NCBI GenBank assembly: GCA_026707335.1
Contig: JAPOXB010000169.1
Location: 1-15,548 of the forward strand
Reading direction: 5' to 3'
DNA from: Chloroflexota bacterium
GTDB taxonomy: Bacteria; Chloroflexota; Dehalococcoidia; Bin125
DNA: 15,548 nt
The translations under genes and the position numbers were made by a program. Positions 1-6,487 of this stretch are shown here, piece after piece. Within the stretch, counting starts at the first letter, position 1. Every line of letters starts with the position of its first letter. Under the pieces are notes generated by a model. It was not told the origin of the DNA. It saw only the letters and a program-made list of their open reading frames with translations, and ran no database searches.

Positions 1-241
1 CGTCCGTCCAGACGAAGCAGACGCGCCACTGGTCGTTGATGCGGATGCTGTGCTGCCCTTTCCGGTCGCCCCGCAGGGCCTCCAGCCGGTGCGAGGGTGG
101 CTGACGGAGGTCGCTCAGGGCGGCCGCCGCCAGCACGCGCTGTAGGCGCATCCGCGCCCGGCGCTGAACGTCGGGCGGGATGCGGCGAACCGATTGTCCG
201 TCGAGGAGGCGCTGCGCGTCGCGATCGGCGAACCGGTTCAC
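1..241 (-). CDS. higB: HigB-type toxin (RelE superfamily), 3' end beyond the left edge
   Basis: This is a type II toxin-antitoxin mRNA interferase of the HigB/RelE fold, which in known members cleaves mRNA on the ribosome and is neutralised by a HigA antitoxin. About 80 residues are visible. The family hallmarks are in order: FADRDAQRL near the N-terminus, IPPDVQRRA around residues 25-33, a leucine-rich middle, then HRLEALRGDRKGQHSIRIND and QWRVCFVW at about residues 59-85 of a protein usually 90-100 long, so only the extreme C-terminus is missing. The GTG at 241 is chosen because homologues begin a few residues before the FAD motif and because the promoter below places transcription start at that codon. 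The partner higA normally follows immediately and would lie left of the window. Recognition is strong; the presence of the antitoxin is inferred. Confidence 0.88.
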   Translation of the reverse strand, partial: MNRFADRDAQRLLDGQSVRRIPPDVQRRARMRLQRVLAAAALSDLRQPPSHRLEALRGDRKGQHSIRINDQWRVCFVWTD

Positions 242-248
242 CGCTCGA

Positions 249-271
249 ATAGTAACGAGTCCCGTTACTAT
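249..271. promoter_or_regulatory. perfect inverted repeat within the higB promoter, probable HigA/HigBA operator
   Basis: ATAGTAACG (249-257) and CGTTACTAT (263-271) are perfect 9-bp arms around the 5-bp spacer AGTCC. The repeat fills the -35/-10 spacer and covers the -10 box. Type II toxin-antitoxin operons are commonly autorepressed by the antitoxin binding such a palindrome, so this is inferred to be the autoregulatory operator. Confidence 0.72.
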
Positions 272-277
272 CGTCAA
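249..277 (-). promoter_or_regulatory. sigma-70-like promoter of higB, probably leaderless
   Basis: On the minus strand TTGACG (277-272) and TACTAT (254-249) are separated by exactly 17 bp, which is close to the consensus -35/-10 pair. Transcription would start about 7 nt after the -10, at about 242, next to the GTG at 241, and no Shine-Dalgarno sequence can fit. The site is conspicuously AT-rich against its surroundings. Confidence 0.72.
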
Positions 278-281
278 GGGT

Positions 282-300
282 GCGCATCTCCCCGATGCGC
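282..300 (-). terminator. hairpin between the VOC gene and the higB promoter
   Basis: GCGCATC (282-288) and GATGCGC (294-300) form a perfect 7-bp stem with a 5-nt loop. It lies 22 bp past the stop of the minus-strand VOC gene and just before the higB -35 box. No U tract follows, so it is either a weak terminator insulating higB from upstream transcription or a further regulatory palindrome. Confidence 0.4.
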
Positions 301-321
301 TGGGTGGGGCCGGCGGCCGCC

Positions 322-687
322 CTACGCCTGCCGCAGGCCGTACCAGTTGCCCTCGGGATCCTCGAAGATGGCGAAGGGGCCCCAGGGCATCTCCCGCGGC
401 GGTTGGCGGAAGTGGACGCCGCGCGCCGACATCGCCTCGTAGGCGGCCTGCACGTCGTCGCAGGTGAAGACCAGCGAGGGCTTGCGCTCGGCCCAGTCGT
501 CCATCAGCGCCCGCGGGTAGAGGACCAGCGCCGACTCGGCCCCCGCCGGCCCGACCTCCAGCCAATCGCCGGCCGCGCCCATGGGCAGGCGCCGCTTCTC
601 CTCGAAGCCGGCCTGATCGGTCCAGAAGCGGAGCGCCGCCGCCTGATCGGCGACGTAGACGGCGGCCGTCGCGATGCGGCGGATCAC
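322..687 (-). CDS. VOC superfamily (glyoxalase/bleomycin-resistance fold) protein
   Basis: A 121-residue protein with the single-module VOC layout: an N-terminal beta strand and helix (IATAAVYVADQ, then AALRFW at 17-22 and GFEEKRR), a central beta strand (ESALVLYPRA), a second half starting SLVFTCDD at 71, and the typical ending FEDPEGNWYGLRQ at 108-120. The usual first metal-binding His in the opening strand is absent, so a metal-dependent lyase or dioxygenase role is doubtful. The GTG at 687 is chosen because homologues begin MIRRIATA and because GAGGAG, embedded in the end of the preceding lipoprotein gene, lies about 10 nt upstream. That gene stops only 7 bp away, so the two are probably co-transcribed. 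The substrate is unknown. Confidence 0.82.
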   Translation of the reverse strand: MIRRIATAAVYVADQAAALRFWTDQAGFEEKRRLPMGAAGDWLEVGPAGAESALVLYPRALMDDWAERKPSLVFTCDDVQAAYEAMSARGVHFRQPPREMPWGPFAIFEDPEGNWYGLRQA

Positions 688-694
688 GGGCCGA

Positions 695-2041
695 TCACTC
701 CTCGTACCAGCCCGAGCCGAAGAACAGGCCGTCGTGCAGCACGACCCAGGTGTGCTTCTGGCGGTCGTCGCCGGTGGCGGGGTTGATGAGCACGTAGTCG
801 ACCCAGCGGCCCGACTCATCGGCGGCCAGGATCTCATCGCCGTAGAAGTAGCCGGTCGCGTCGATGCGCTCGCTGGGGTCGCGCCCGATGAACCGGGGGA
901 TGGGGTGGCCGATGGTCACGCCGTCCTCCGCGCCGATGATGAAGACGTACCACTCGTCGTCGACGCTGGCCTCGCTGCTGTAGTAGGCGACGGCGGCGTC
1001 GCGGCCGAGCACGTTGTAGAGGTCGATCGCCTGCTGCACGAAGGCCTGCGTGTAGGCGGGGGCGTCGGACTTGGGCGGGCCGGGCTCGTACCAGCCGGAG
1101 CCGAAGACCAGGCCGTCGTGCCGGACGAGCCAAGCGTGCTTGGTCTCCACGCCGCCCGTGGCCGGGTTGGGGTAGGTGAAGTCGAGCCAGGCGCCGGCCT
1201 CGGCGGCGGCGGCGGCGACGGCCGCGCCGGCCGGGTAGTCGTTGGGGCCCAGCGACTCGGCGGCAGGGATGCCGCGCAGGTCCTCATTGGCGGCGTGCGC
1301 GACGATCGTGTCGCTCTCGTCGATGATGAACATGTACCACTGGCCGTCGATGCTCTCGGCGGTGTTGTAGTAGGCCAGCGTGGCGTCGCGGCCGACGGCG
1401 TCGTAGAGGTTGATCGCGCCCCGCACGTAGGCCTGCGTGTAGGCGGGGGCGTCGGACTTGGGCGGACCCGGCTCGTACCAGCCCGAGCCGAAGAGCAGGC
1501 CGTCGTGGCGCACCATCCAGGAGTGCTTGGCCTCGGTGACGCCCGTGTCGGGGTTGGGGTAGGTGTAGCTGAACCAGGCGCCGGCCTCGGCGCCGACGGC
1601 CGCGACGGCCGCGCCGGCCGGGAAGTTGTTGGGGCCCACGACCTCGGCGATGGGAACGCCGACCAGGGACGGGTTGGCGGCGTGGGCGCGCAGCACGTCG
1701 TCGCGATCGGTGATGAAGACGTACCACTGGCCGTCGATGCTGTCTTCGCCGTTGTAGTGGACGAGGGTGGCGACGAGACCCTCCGACTCGTACATCTCGA
1801 TGGCGCTGGCGACCATGAAGCGGGTGTAGGCCTCGGGGTCGGACCGCAGCGGCGCGGCGGCGGCCTCGGCGGCCGACGCCGGCAGGGTGGCGATGGCCAC
1901 CTCGACGATCTCCTCCACGTCGGCGCGCGTCAGTTGGTCGTGGCCGGCGTCGTCGTCGCCCGCGCAGGCGGCGAGCAGCGGCCCCGCCGCGAGCAGCAGC
2001 AACGCCGCGATGCCTGTGATGATCCGGTTGCGGTGAATCAC
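695..2041 (-). CDS. lipoprotein with three tandem Cache (sCache_2-like) domains
   Basis: A 448-residue exported protein. A short basic N-terminus and hydrophobic stretch end in the lipobox LAAC with Cys26, so it should be lipid-anchored on the outer face of the membrane. A short helical region (about 36-66) precedes three repeats of one Cache-like module at about 72-190, 201-319 and 330-447. Each holds DGQWY(V/M)FI or a variant near its start and ends KH-(S/A/T)-W, RHDGL or LHDGL, FGSGWYE. The linker PGPPKSDAPAYTQA recurs exactly between repeats. Cache modules bind small extracellular ligands, usually in chemoreceptors or sensor kinases; here no membrane-spanning or signalling domain follows, so it may be a ligand-binding lipoprotein or co-receptor. 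The start is the GTG at 2041 with AGGGA 6 nt upstream. The ligand and the signalling partner are unknown. Confidence 0.85.
   Translation of the reverse strand: MIHRNRIITGIAALLLLAAGPLLAACAGDDDAGHDQLTRADVEEIVEVAIATLPASAAEAAAAPLRSDPEAYTRFMVASAIEMYESEGLVATLVHYNGEDSIDGQWYVFITDRDDVLRAHAANPSLVGVPIAEVVGPNNFPAGAAVAAVGAEAGAWFSYTYPNPDTGVTEAKHSWMVRHDGLLFGSGWYEPGPPKSDAPAYTQAYVRGAINLYDAVGRDATLAYYNTAESIDGQWYMFIIDESDTIVAHAANEDLRGIPAAESLGPNDYPAGAAVAAAAAEAGAWLDFTYPNPATGGVETKHAWLVRHDGLVFGSGWYEPGPPKSDAPAYTQAFVQQAIDLYNVLGRDAAVAYYSSEASVDDEWYVFIIGAEDGVTIGHPIPRFIGRDPSERIDATGYFYGDEILAADESGRWVDYVLINPATGDDRQKHTWVVLHDGLFFGSGWYEE
701..1828 (-). repeat. three-fold internal duplication encoding the Cache modules
   Basis: The modules repeat with a period of 129 codons (387 bp), then 128. 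The DNA is nearly identical in places: the 35 bases at 1044-1078 match 1431-1465 exactly, and the flanking 50 or so bases differ at only a few positions. The third module (nearest 701) is more diverged, notably in its ligand-pocket half, while keeping the RHDGL/FGSGWYE ending as LHDGL/FGSGWYE. Confidence 0.85.
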
Positions 2042-2246
2042 GATCGGTCCCTAATCACTAGACGGGGAATGCTGCGTCCATTCTGGCGGACGGGGCGGGG
2101 CATGAGTGTCGCGGGGGGCGCAGTGGGCGGGGCGGCGGCCGGCCGGCGGAATCGGGGTCGGATCGGCCGGGCGGCCGACACATTTCTGCGACATTCCCGC
2201 GCCATCGTGAGCCATGTCACCAAGACTTCCGGAAAGGAGTACAGCG
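2042..2246. other. divergent intergenic region
   Basis: This 205-bp gap separates the two divergent cell-surface genes and must hold promoters for both. It is rich in G tracts, with short GGCCGG inverted repeats around 2138-2175. I found no convincing -35/-10 pair or operator on either strand and no small gene. The only clear signal is the ribosome binding site AAGGAG at 2234-2239, 7 nt before the ATG at 2247. Confidence 0.5.
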
Positions 2247-3383
2247 ATGGTTGACAAGAAACAGGTGCTGCGGATGGCCCTGATCGGGCCGATCGTGGCG
2301 GCCATGCTCGGCGCGGGGGTCCTGGTCGCCCATGGCAGTGGCGCGGCGCCCGGCGAAGGCCCCGAGTCGGGCGGTGAAACGTTGCGCGAGTCGGGCCGCG
2401 AGTCCGGCGGCGAACACGGCGCCGGCGGCGAAGGCCGCGAAGGCGGCGGCGAATGTCCCAGTGAGGGCGCGGGGGGTGAATCGGGCGCGGAAGGCGGCGG
2501 CGAGATCGACGAAGCCGCCATGTCGAGCCCGATCACCCCGCTCGACCAGCGCTGGAGCGGCACGCTGGGCGGTCTGGCCGTCTCGGCCTGGTACGACCCG
2601 GCGACCCAGTCGGTCAACTCCCTCGTCCGCAACACGACGTCGCAGGTGCTCTGCTACGTGCAGGCCGAACCGCACCTCAAGTCGGGCGCGCGGACCGTCG
2701 GCGAGCTGGGCCCCGACGTGCTGGGGGATCTCGCCCCCGGCCAGGAGGCGATGACCAGCGTCTCCGTCGCCAGTGAGCCGAGCCTCGCGGGCGTCGCCTT
2801 CGACGGCTACGTCGTGCACCTCGAGGTGTTCGACTGCGCCGGCCCGGGCCCCCAGCCGCACAGCGGCGGCGAGGGCTCCGAAGGCGGCGAGGGCGGCAGC
2901 GGCGAAGGCGGGCACTCCGAAGGCAGCGGTGAGGGCGGTGAGGGTAGCGAAGGCGCCGAGGGCTCCGGCGGGAGCGAAGAGGGCGGCGCCGCCCTGCTGG
3001 CCCCCGGCGAGATCTTCGACATGGTGCGCAACGGCGTCTGGCTGATCCTCGGCTACGACCCCGTGAGCAACGCCTTCCAGGGCAGCGTGCGGAATACGAC
3101 CGACAACGTGCTGCCGCAGGTCCGCATCGAAGTGCACCTCGATAACGGGACGGAACTCGGGCCGACGACGCCGATCGACCTCGGGCCGCGCGAGATGTCG
3201 CCGATCAGCCTGCCCTCGACGCAGGCGCCGTTCAGCGGCTGGATCGCCCACGCGGAGGTCGGCGGCGGCGAGGCCGGCGGCGAGCACGGCTCCGGCGGCG
3301 GCGGCGGCGAGGGCCGCGAGTCGGGCCGCGGCGAGTCGGGCGGCGAGCACGGCGGCCGCGGCGAAGGCAGCGGCGGCCGCTAG
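2247..3383 (+). CDS. exported protein with two FxLYD-like domains and Gly/Glu/Ser-rich linkers
   Basis: The 378-residue product is unrecognised by name. Residues 8-31 form one hydrophobic segment after a basic start (VDKKQ), acting as a signal peptide or anchor with no clear cleavage site. Three low-complexity blocks of Gly, Glu, Ser and a few His/Arg (about 35-88, 199-248, 339-378) alternate with two related beta-rich domains (about 102-197 and 264-338). Both domains carry Y-D-P, a V-R-N-T-T motif and a later L-G-P, as in FxLYD-type extracellular domains. The second keeps the VRNTT and ELGP pattern but is shorter. Cysteines at about 70, 136 and 197 could pair outside the cell. The start is fixed by AAGGAG 7 nt upstream of the ATG. 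A surface or cell-envelope role is inferred from export and from the divergent Cache lipoprotein; no enzyme motif is visible. Confidence 0.72.
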   Translation: MVDKKQVLRMALIGPIVAAMLGAGVLVAHGSGAAPGEGPESGGETLRESGRESGGEHGAGGEGREGGGECPSEGAGGESGAEGGGEIDEAAMSSPITPLDQRWSGTLGGLAVSAWYDPATQSVNSLVRNTTSQVLCYVQAEPHLKSGARTVGELGPDVLGDLAPGQEAMTSVSVASEPSLAGVAFDGYVVHLEVFDCAGPGPQPHSGGEGSEGGEGGSGEGGHSEGSGEGGEGSEGAEGSGGSEEGGAALLAPGEIFDMVRNGVWLILGYDPVSNAFQGSVRNTTDNVLPQVRIEVHLDNGTELGPTTPIDLGPREMSPISLPSTQAPFSGWIAHAEVGGGEAGGEHGSGGGGGEGRESGRGESGGEHGGRGEGSGGR

Positions 3384-3420
3384 CGCCCCTGCGACGGGCC
3401 GGCCCCCGCATCCGCGGCAG

Positions 3421-3455
3421 GTGGACGCGGCGTCTCCCCGAGGCGCCGCGTCCAT
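3421..3455 (+). terminator. long GC-rich hairpin after the Gly/Glu-rich gene
   Basis: GGACGCGGCG (3423-3432) pairs perfectly with CGCCGCGTCC (3444-3453). Inner G-U, C-G, T-A and C-G pairs and an outer T-A pair extend the stem to about 15 bp with a CCC loop. It starts about 40 bp after the stop. No U tract follows, so it is a stem-only terminator of the kind common in high-GC genomes, or an mRNA-stabilising hairpin. Confidence 0.55.
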
Positions 3456-3497
3456 CGACGTTCTGGGCAAGCGCGCCGCCGCCGGGCGAGCGCCGCG

Positions 3498-3506
3498 TGC
3501 TATATC
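3498..3506 (+). promoter_or_regulatory. extended -10 promoter of the LiaF-like gene
   Basis: TGCTATATC (TG at 3498-3499, TATATC at 3501-3506) is a good extended -10 element and an AT-rich island in GC-rich sequence. I see no matching -35. Transcription from about 3513 would give a leader of about 38 nt containing the ribosome binding site of the next gene. Confidence 0.42.
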
Positions 3507-3550
3507 TGTCGGGCACGACCCGGCCGCACGCATGGAAAGGGGTTCCCGCC

Positions 3551-3901
3551 ATGGCGCGAAACCCGGTGGCCGACGCCACCATCCGCATGATCGGTTTCTT
3601 CGGCGGCAGCGAGAACCACGTCGCCAGCCGGCAGTTCCGCGGCGGCGGCGCCTACGTGATCTTCGGCAGCGCCGACATCGACCTGCGCGCCGCGGCCACC
3701 GCCGACGAGGGCGCGACGATCCGCATCGTCGCCCTGTTCAGCAGCGTCGACCTGCTCGTCCCCGAGGACTGGGACGTGAACGTCCGCACCTGGGCCGTCT
3801 TCGGCGACGTCGCGCCCAAGCGGGCCGCCCCCGCCACGCCCGGGGGCCGCCTCACGCTGACCGGCCTCTCCCTCTTCAGCGGCGTGGAGGTGAAGTCGTA
3901 G
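3551..3901 (+). CDS. LiaF C-terminal-domain-like (cell-wall-active antibiotic response) protein
   Basis: A 116-residue beta-repeat protein. The recurring units are FFGGSENH, VIFGSADIDLRAA, ALFSSVDLLVPEDWDV, AVFGDVAPK and GLSLFSGVEVKS, the regular pattern of the LiaF-like C-terminal domain (DUF2154 family), in which each strand pair ends in a small-residue turn followed by V-x-(L/I). In Firmicutes LiaF is a membrane inhibitor of the LiaRS envelope-stress system, but this protein lacks the N-terminal membrane helices and is the soluble domain alone. The ATG at 3551 has GGAAAGGGG ending 8 nt upstream. The gene stands alone between a hairpin and the DUF262 gene. The fold is reliable; a role in envelope stress is only inferred from the family and the exported neighbours. 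Confidence 0.72.
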   Translation: MARNPVADATIRMIGFFGGSENHVASRQFRGGGAYVIFGSADIDLRAAATADEGATIRIVALFSSVDLLVPEDWDVNVRTWAVFGDVAPKRAAPATPGGRLTLTGLSLFSGVEVKS

Positions 3902-3997
3902 GGGTGGGGGACGGCTTCGCCTAGCGCGTGACTCCCCCGGGCATCGCTGACTTGGTCGCGGCCTGTGTAGTTTAACGCGGATGAAGGAGACGTCATC

Positions 3998-5989
3998 GTG
4001 CAGGTAGCGAACATTCTGGCCAACATCGACAGCGGCGCCATGGCACTGCCGAAGTTCCAGCGCGGCTACGTCTGGAACCGCGACCAGGTGCGCGGGCTGA
4101 TCGAATCGCTGTACCACGGTCACCCCGTGGGCAGCCTGCTGGTGTGGGTAACGCCAGCCGAGACTGCGAGTTACAAGGGGGAGCAAGAGGTCGCGCCAGG
4201 CGTCGTGAGGCTGCTGCTGGACGGACAGCAACGCATCACGTCGCTTTACGGCATCATCCGGGGCAAGCCGCCGGCGTTCTTCGATGGCGACGCCAGAGCC
4301 TTCACCGACCTCTACTTCCACCTTGGGAACGAAGAGTTCCGCTTCTACCAGCACTCGCTCATGCAGAATGATCCTCTTTGGATCGATGTCTCCGCCCTGA
4401 TGCGGGAGGGCCCTGCCGCGCTCGGGGCGCACGTTGCCCGGCTCGGCCAGTTGCCGGAGCATGCCGCCGTTCAGGGACAACTCTTCGGGCGCTTGGGCAG
4501 CCTTCTAGCCATTCTGAGCAAGGACTTCCACGTTGAGGAGGTGGCTGGCGACGACAAGACGGTCGATGTGGTGGTGGAGATCTTCAACCGGGTGAACAGT
4601 GGCGGCACGAAGCTCTCGCAGGGCGACTTGGCGCTGGCCAAGATTTGCGGCTCGTGGCCGGAAGGTCGCGAGCACATGCAGGCCAAACTCGAACGCTGGC
4701 GGGAGCACGGGTACGACTTCAACCTCGACTGGCTGCTTCGAAACGTCAACGCGATCGTCACGGGCGAGGCGCGGTTCGCGAAACTCCACGACGAGCCCAC
4801 AGCCGCCATCCAGGATGGCCTCGCCCGCGCAGAGCAAGGCATCAACAAGGCTTTGACTCTGATCGGCGGACGGCTCGGACTCGACCACGATCGCGTCCTC
4901 TTCGGGCGCTACGCGTTACCCGTCATGGCCCGCTACATCGATCGGCGCGGCGGCCAGTTGACGGACGTCACTGAGCGCGACCACCTGCTTTACTGGTACT
5001 TCCACAGCGCCATGTGGGGCCGGTTCTCCGGCTCGACGGAGAGCGCGCTCGACCAGGACTTCGAGGCCATCGAGGAAGTCGACGGCGGCATCGATCGGCT
5101 GATCGATCACCTCCGGCTCTGGCACGGGAGTCTTCGCGTCGAGGCAGGCCACTTCCGCGGGTGGAGCTTGGGGGCCCGCTTCTACCCCGTGTTGTACGCG
5201 CTGACGCGCGTTGGGGAGGCGCAGGACTGGGGAACAGGCCTCCCCCTCAAGAGTGGGATGCTGGGCAAAATGAACGCACTCGAAGTGCATCACATCTTCC
5301 CGAAGGCGCTGCTCTACCGCGAGGGATTTGAGAAACCGCAGGTCAACGCTGTCGCGAATTTCTGTTTCCTGACCAAGCAGGCGAACCTGCAGATCAGCGA
5401 TCGGCCGCCATCCGAGTATTTCCCGGAGATCGAGGGGCAGTTTCCGGGCGCACTCGCCTCGCAGTGGATTCCGATGGACAGGGAACTCTGGGGGACACGG
5501 AACTACCCGCAGTTCCTGGAGGAGCGGCAGCGCTTGCTCGCCGAAGCCGCAAACGAGTTGCTGGACGACCTGCTCCATGACACGCGCGCGGTTGAACCAG
5601 CGGCGCCCCCGGAGCCTCACGTCGCGGTATCCGTGACAGAAGCACGATCGGTCCCGGGCGGTATCGCCGACGACGAGGAAGACGCAGTAATCCGAGAAAT
5701 CGACGAATGGGTACGCAGGCACGGTCTCCCGGCAGGGCAGATCGAGCATGAATTGTCCGACCCCGAGACGGGCGACCCGCTCGCCATCCTCGACTTGGCG
5801 TGGCCGAATGGTCTACAGCAGGGCTACAGCGAGCCGGTAGCGCTGCTGCTCGGGGAGGAACAGGCGACCCTGCAGATCGCGAATGACCACCGCTTCCGCC
5901 ACTTCACCAGCGCCGACGCGTTCAAGCGTTATGTCGAAACCCAGGTTCTTGCCCTGCCCAGCGAGGGTGCGGCCGCGGGGGCTGGCTAG
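3998..5989 (+). CDS. DUF262-HNH (GmrSD-like) protein with an extra C-terminal domain
   Basis: A 663-residue candidate defence nuclease. Residues 1-220 are DUF262: QRGYVWN at 21-27, LLLDGQQRITSL at 72-83 (the ParB/Srx-like nucleotide-binding and hydrolysis motif), and IFNRVNSGGTKLSQGDL at 195-211. A helical middle (about 220-420) leads to an HNH/DUF1524-like nuclease site, EVHHIFPKALL at 429-439, with NAVANF and KQAN supplying the downstream Asn residues. Type IV enzymes such as GmrSD and the phosphorothioation-dependent SspE share this pairing and attack modified phage DNA. After a Pro/Ala linker (about 530-560) an extra domain (about 560-655) has no assignment. The GTG at 3998 has AAGGAG 8 nt upstream. 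Base composition is visibly less GC-rich than the neighbours, which suggests transfer. No methylase or second subunit accompanies it. Confidence 0.85.
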   Translation: MQVANILANIDSGAMALPKFQRGYVWNRDQVRGLIESLYHGHPVGSLLVWVTPAETASYKGEQEVAPGVVRLLLDGQQRITSLYGIIRGKPPAFFDGDARAFTDLYFHLGNEEFRFYQHSLMQNDPLWIDVSALMREGPAALGAHVARLGQLPEHAAVQGQLFGRLGSLLAILSKDFHVEEVAGDDKTVDVVVEIFNRVNSGGTKLSQGDLALAKICGSWPEGREHMQAKLERWREHGYDFNLDWLLRNVNAIVTGEARFAKLHDEPTAAIQDGLARAEQGINKALTLIGGRLGLDHDRVLFGRYALPVMARYIDRRGGQLTDVTERDHLLYWYFHSAMWGRFSGSTESALDQDFEAIEEVDGGIDRLIDHLRLWHGSLRVEAGHFRGWSLGARFYPVLYALTRVGEAQDWGTGLPLKSGMLGKMNALEVHHIFPKALLYREGFEKPQVNAVANFCFLTKQANLQISDRPPSEYFPEIEGQFPGALASQWIPMDRELWGTRNYPQFLEERQRLLAEAANELLDDLLHDTRAVEPAAPPEPHVAVSVTEARSVPGGIADDEEDAVIREIDEWVRRHGLPAGQIEHELSDPETGDPLAILDLAWPNGLQQGYSEPVALLLGEEQATLQIANDHRFRHFTSADAFKRYVETQVLALPSEGAAAGAG

Positions 5990-6031
5990 ATCGTGACCGC
6001 AGGCCGCGTGGGGCCAGCGAGGAACCCTCCC

Positions 6032-6487
6032 ATGCACAGCGACGCCACGACCGTCTCCGACTACCTGGCCGAACTGCCCGACGAGCGGCGGCGGGCGATC
6101 GCCGCCGTGCGCGACGTGATCCTCGACTACCTGCCCGCCGGCTACGCGGAGGCGATGCAGTACGGCATGATCTCGTACATCGTGCCGACCGACGTGCTGG
6201 CCGAGACGTACAACGGGCAGCCGCTAATGTACGCCGCGCTGGCCTCGCAGAAGCGGCACATGTCGCTCTACCTCACCAACGTCTACGGCGACCCCGACGT
6301 CGAGGCGTGGTTCCGCGAGCGCTACCGGGCGACGGGCAAGCGGCTCGACATGGGCAAGTCGTGCGTGCGCTTCCGCCGGCTCGACGACCTGCCGCTCGAC
6401 CTGGTGGGCGAGACCATCGCCCGGACGCCGATCGCGGACTTCGTCGAGATCTACCGGGCGTCGCGGTCGGGCCGCAAGGGCGGCTAG
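6032..6487 (+). CDS. DUF1801 domain protein
   Basis: A 151-residue protein of the DUF1801/YdhG-like family: VSDYLAELPDERRRAIAAVRD near the N-terminus, a predicted helix-strand with EAMQYGMISYIVP at 47-59, a central strand around MYAALASQKRHMSLYL, and GKSCVRFRRLDDLP at about 109-122. Some relatives have been described as iron chaperones or frataxin-like, but most have no known function. The ATG at 6032 is preferred over the GTG at 5993 because GAGGAA lies 7 nt before it and homologues begin at this point. It starts 42 bp after the DUF262 gene and may be read from the same transcript. Its stop shares a CTAG with the stop of the opposing hicB gene. Confidence 0.8.
   Translation: MHSDATTVSDYLAELPDERRRAIAAVRDVILDYLPAGYAEAMQYGMISYIVPTDVLAETYNGQPLMYAALASQKRHMSLYLTNVYGDPDVEAWFRERYRATGKRLDMGKSCVRFRRLDDLPLDLVGETIARTPIADFVEIYRASRSGRKGG

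Noticed and set aside
674..2254. Long plus-strand open frame of 526 codons across the Cache lipoprotein
   Set aside because: It is antisense to the lipoprotein, made of Val/Gly/Ala/Asp runs typical of a reverse-strand GC-rich frame, and has no ribosome binding site or recognisable motif.
2300..3380. Possible CRISPR or minisatellite array in the GGCGAGGGC-rich stretches
   Set aside because: Repeats are short, irregular, in frame with Gly-Glu-Ser codons and lack uniform spacers, so they are a product of the protein's composition.
2217..3533. Minus-strand open frame of 438 codons opposite the Gly/Glu-rich gene
   Set aside because: Its composition (long Ala/Arg runs) mirrors the repeats on the coding strand. 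The plus strand has a perfect ribosome binding site, a signal segment and folded domains.
3902..3997. Promoter for the DUF262 gene (CTGACT and TAGTTT at 3947-3973)
   Set aside because: The spacer is only 15 bp and the boxes match poorly; the AT-rich patch is suggestive, but I could not support a call.
5993..6031. Upstream GTG as the start of the DUF1801 gene
   Set aside because: It would add 13 residues not expected in the family, and GAGGAA is placed correctly only for the ATG at 6032.
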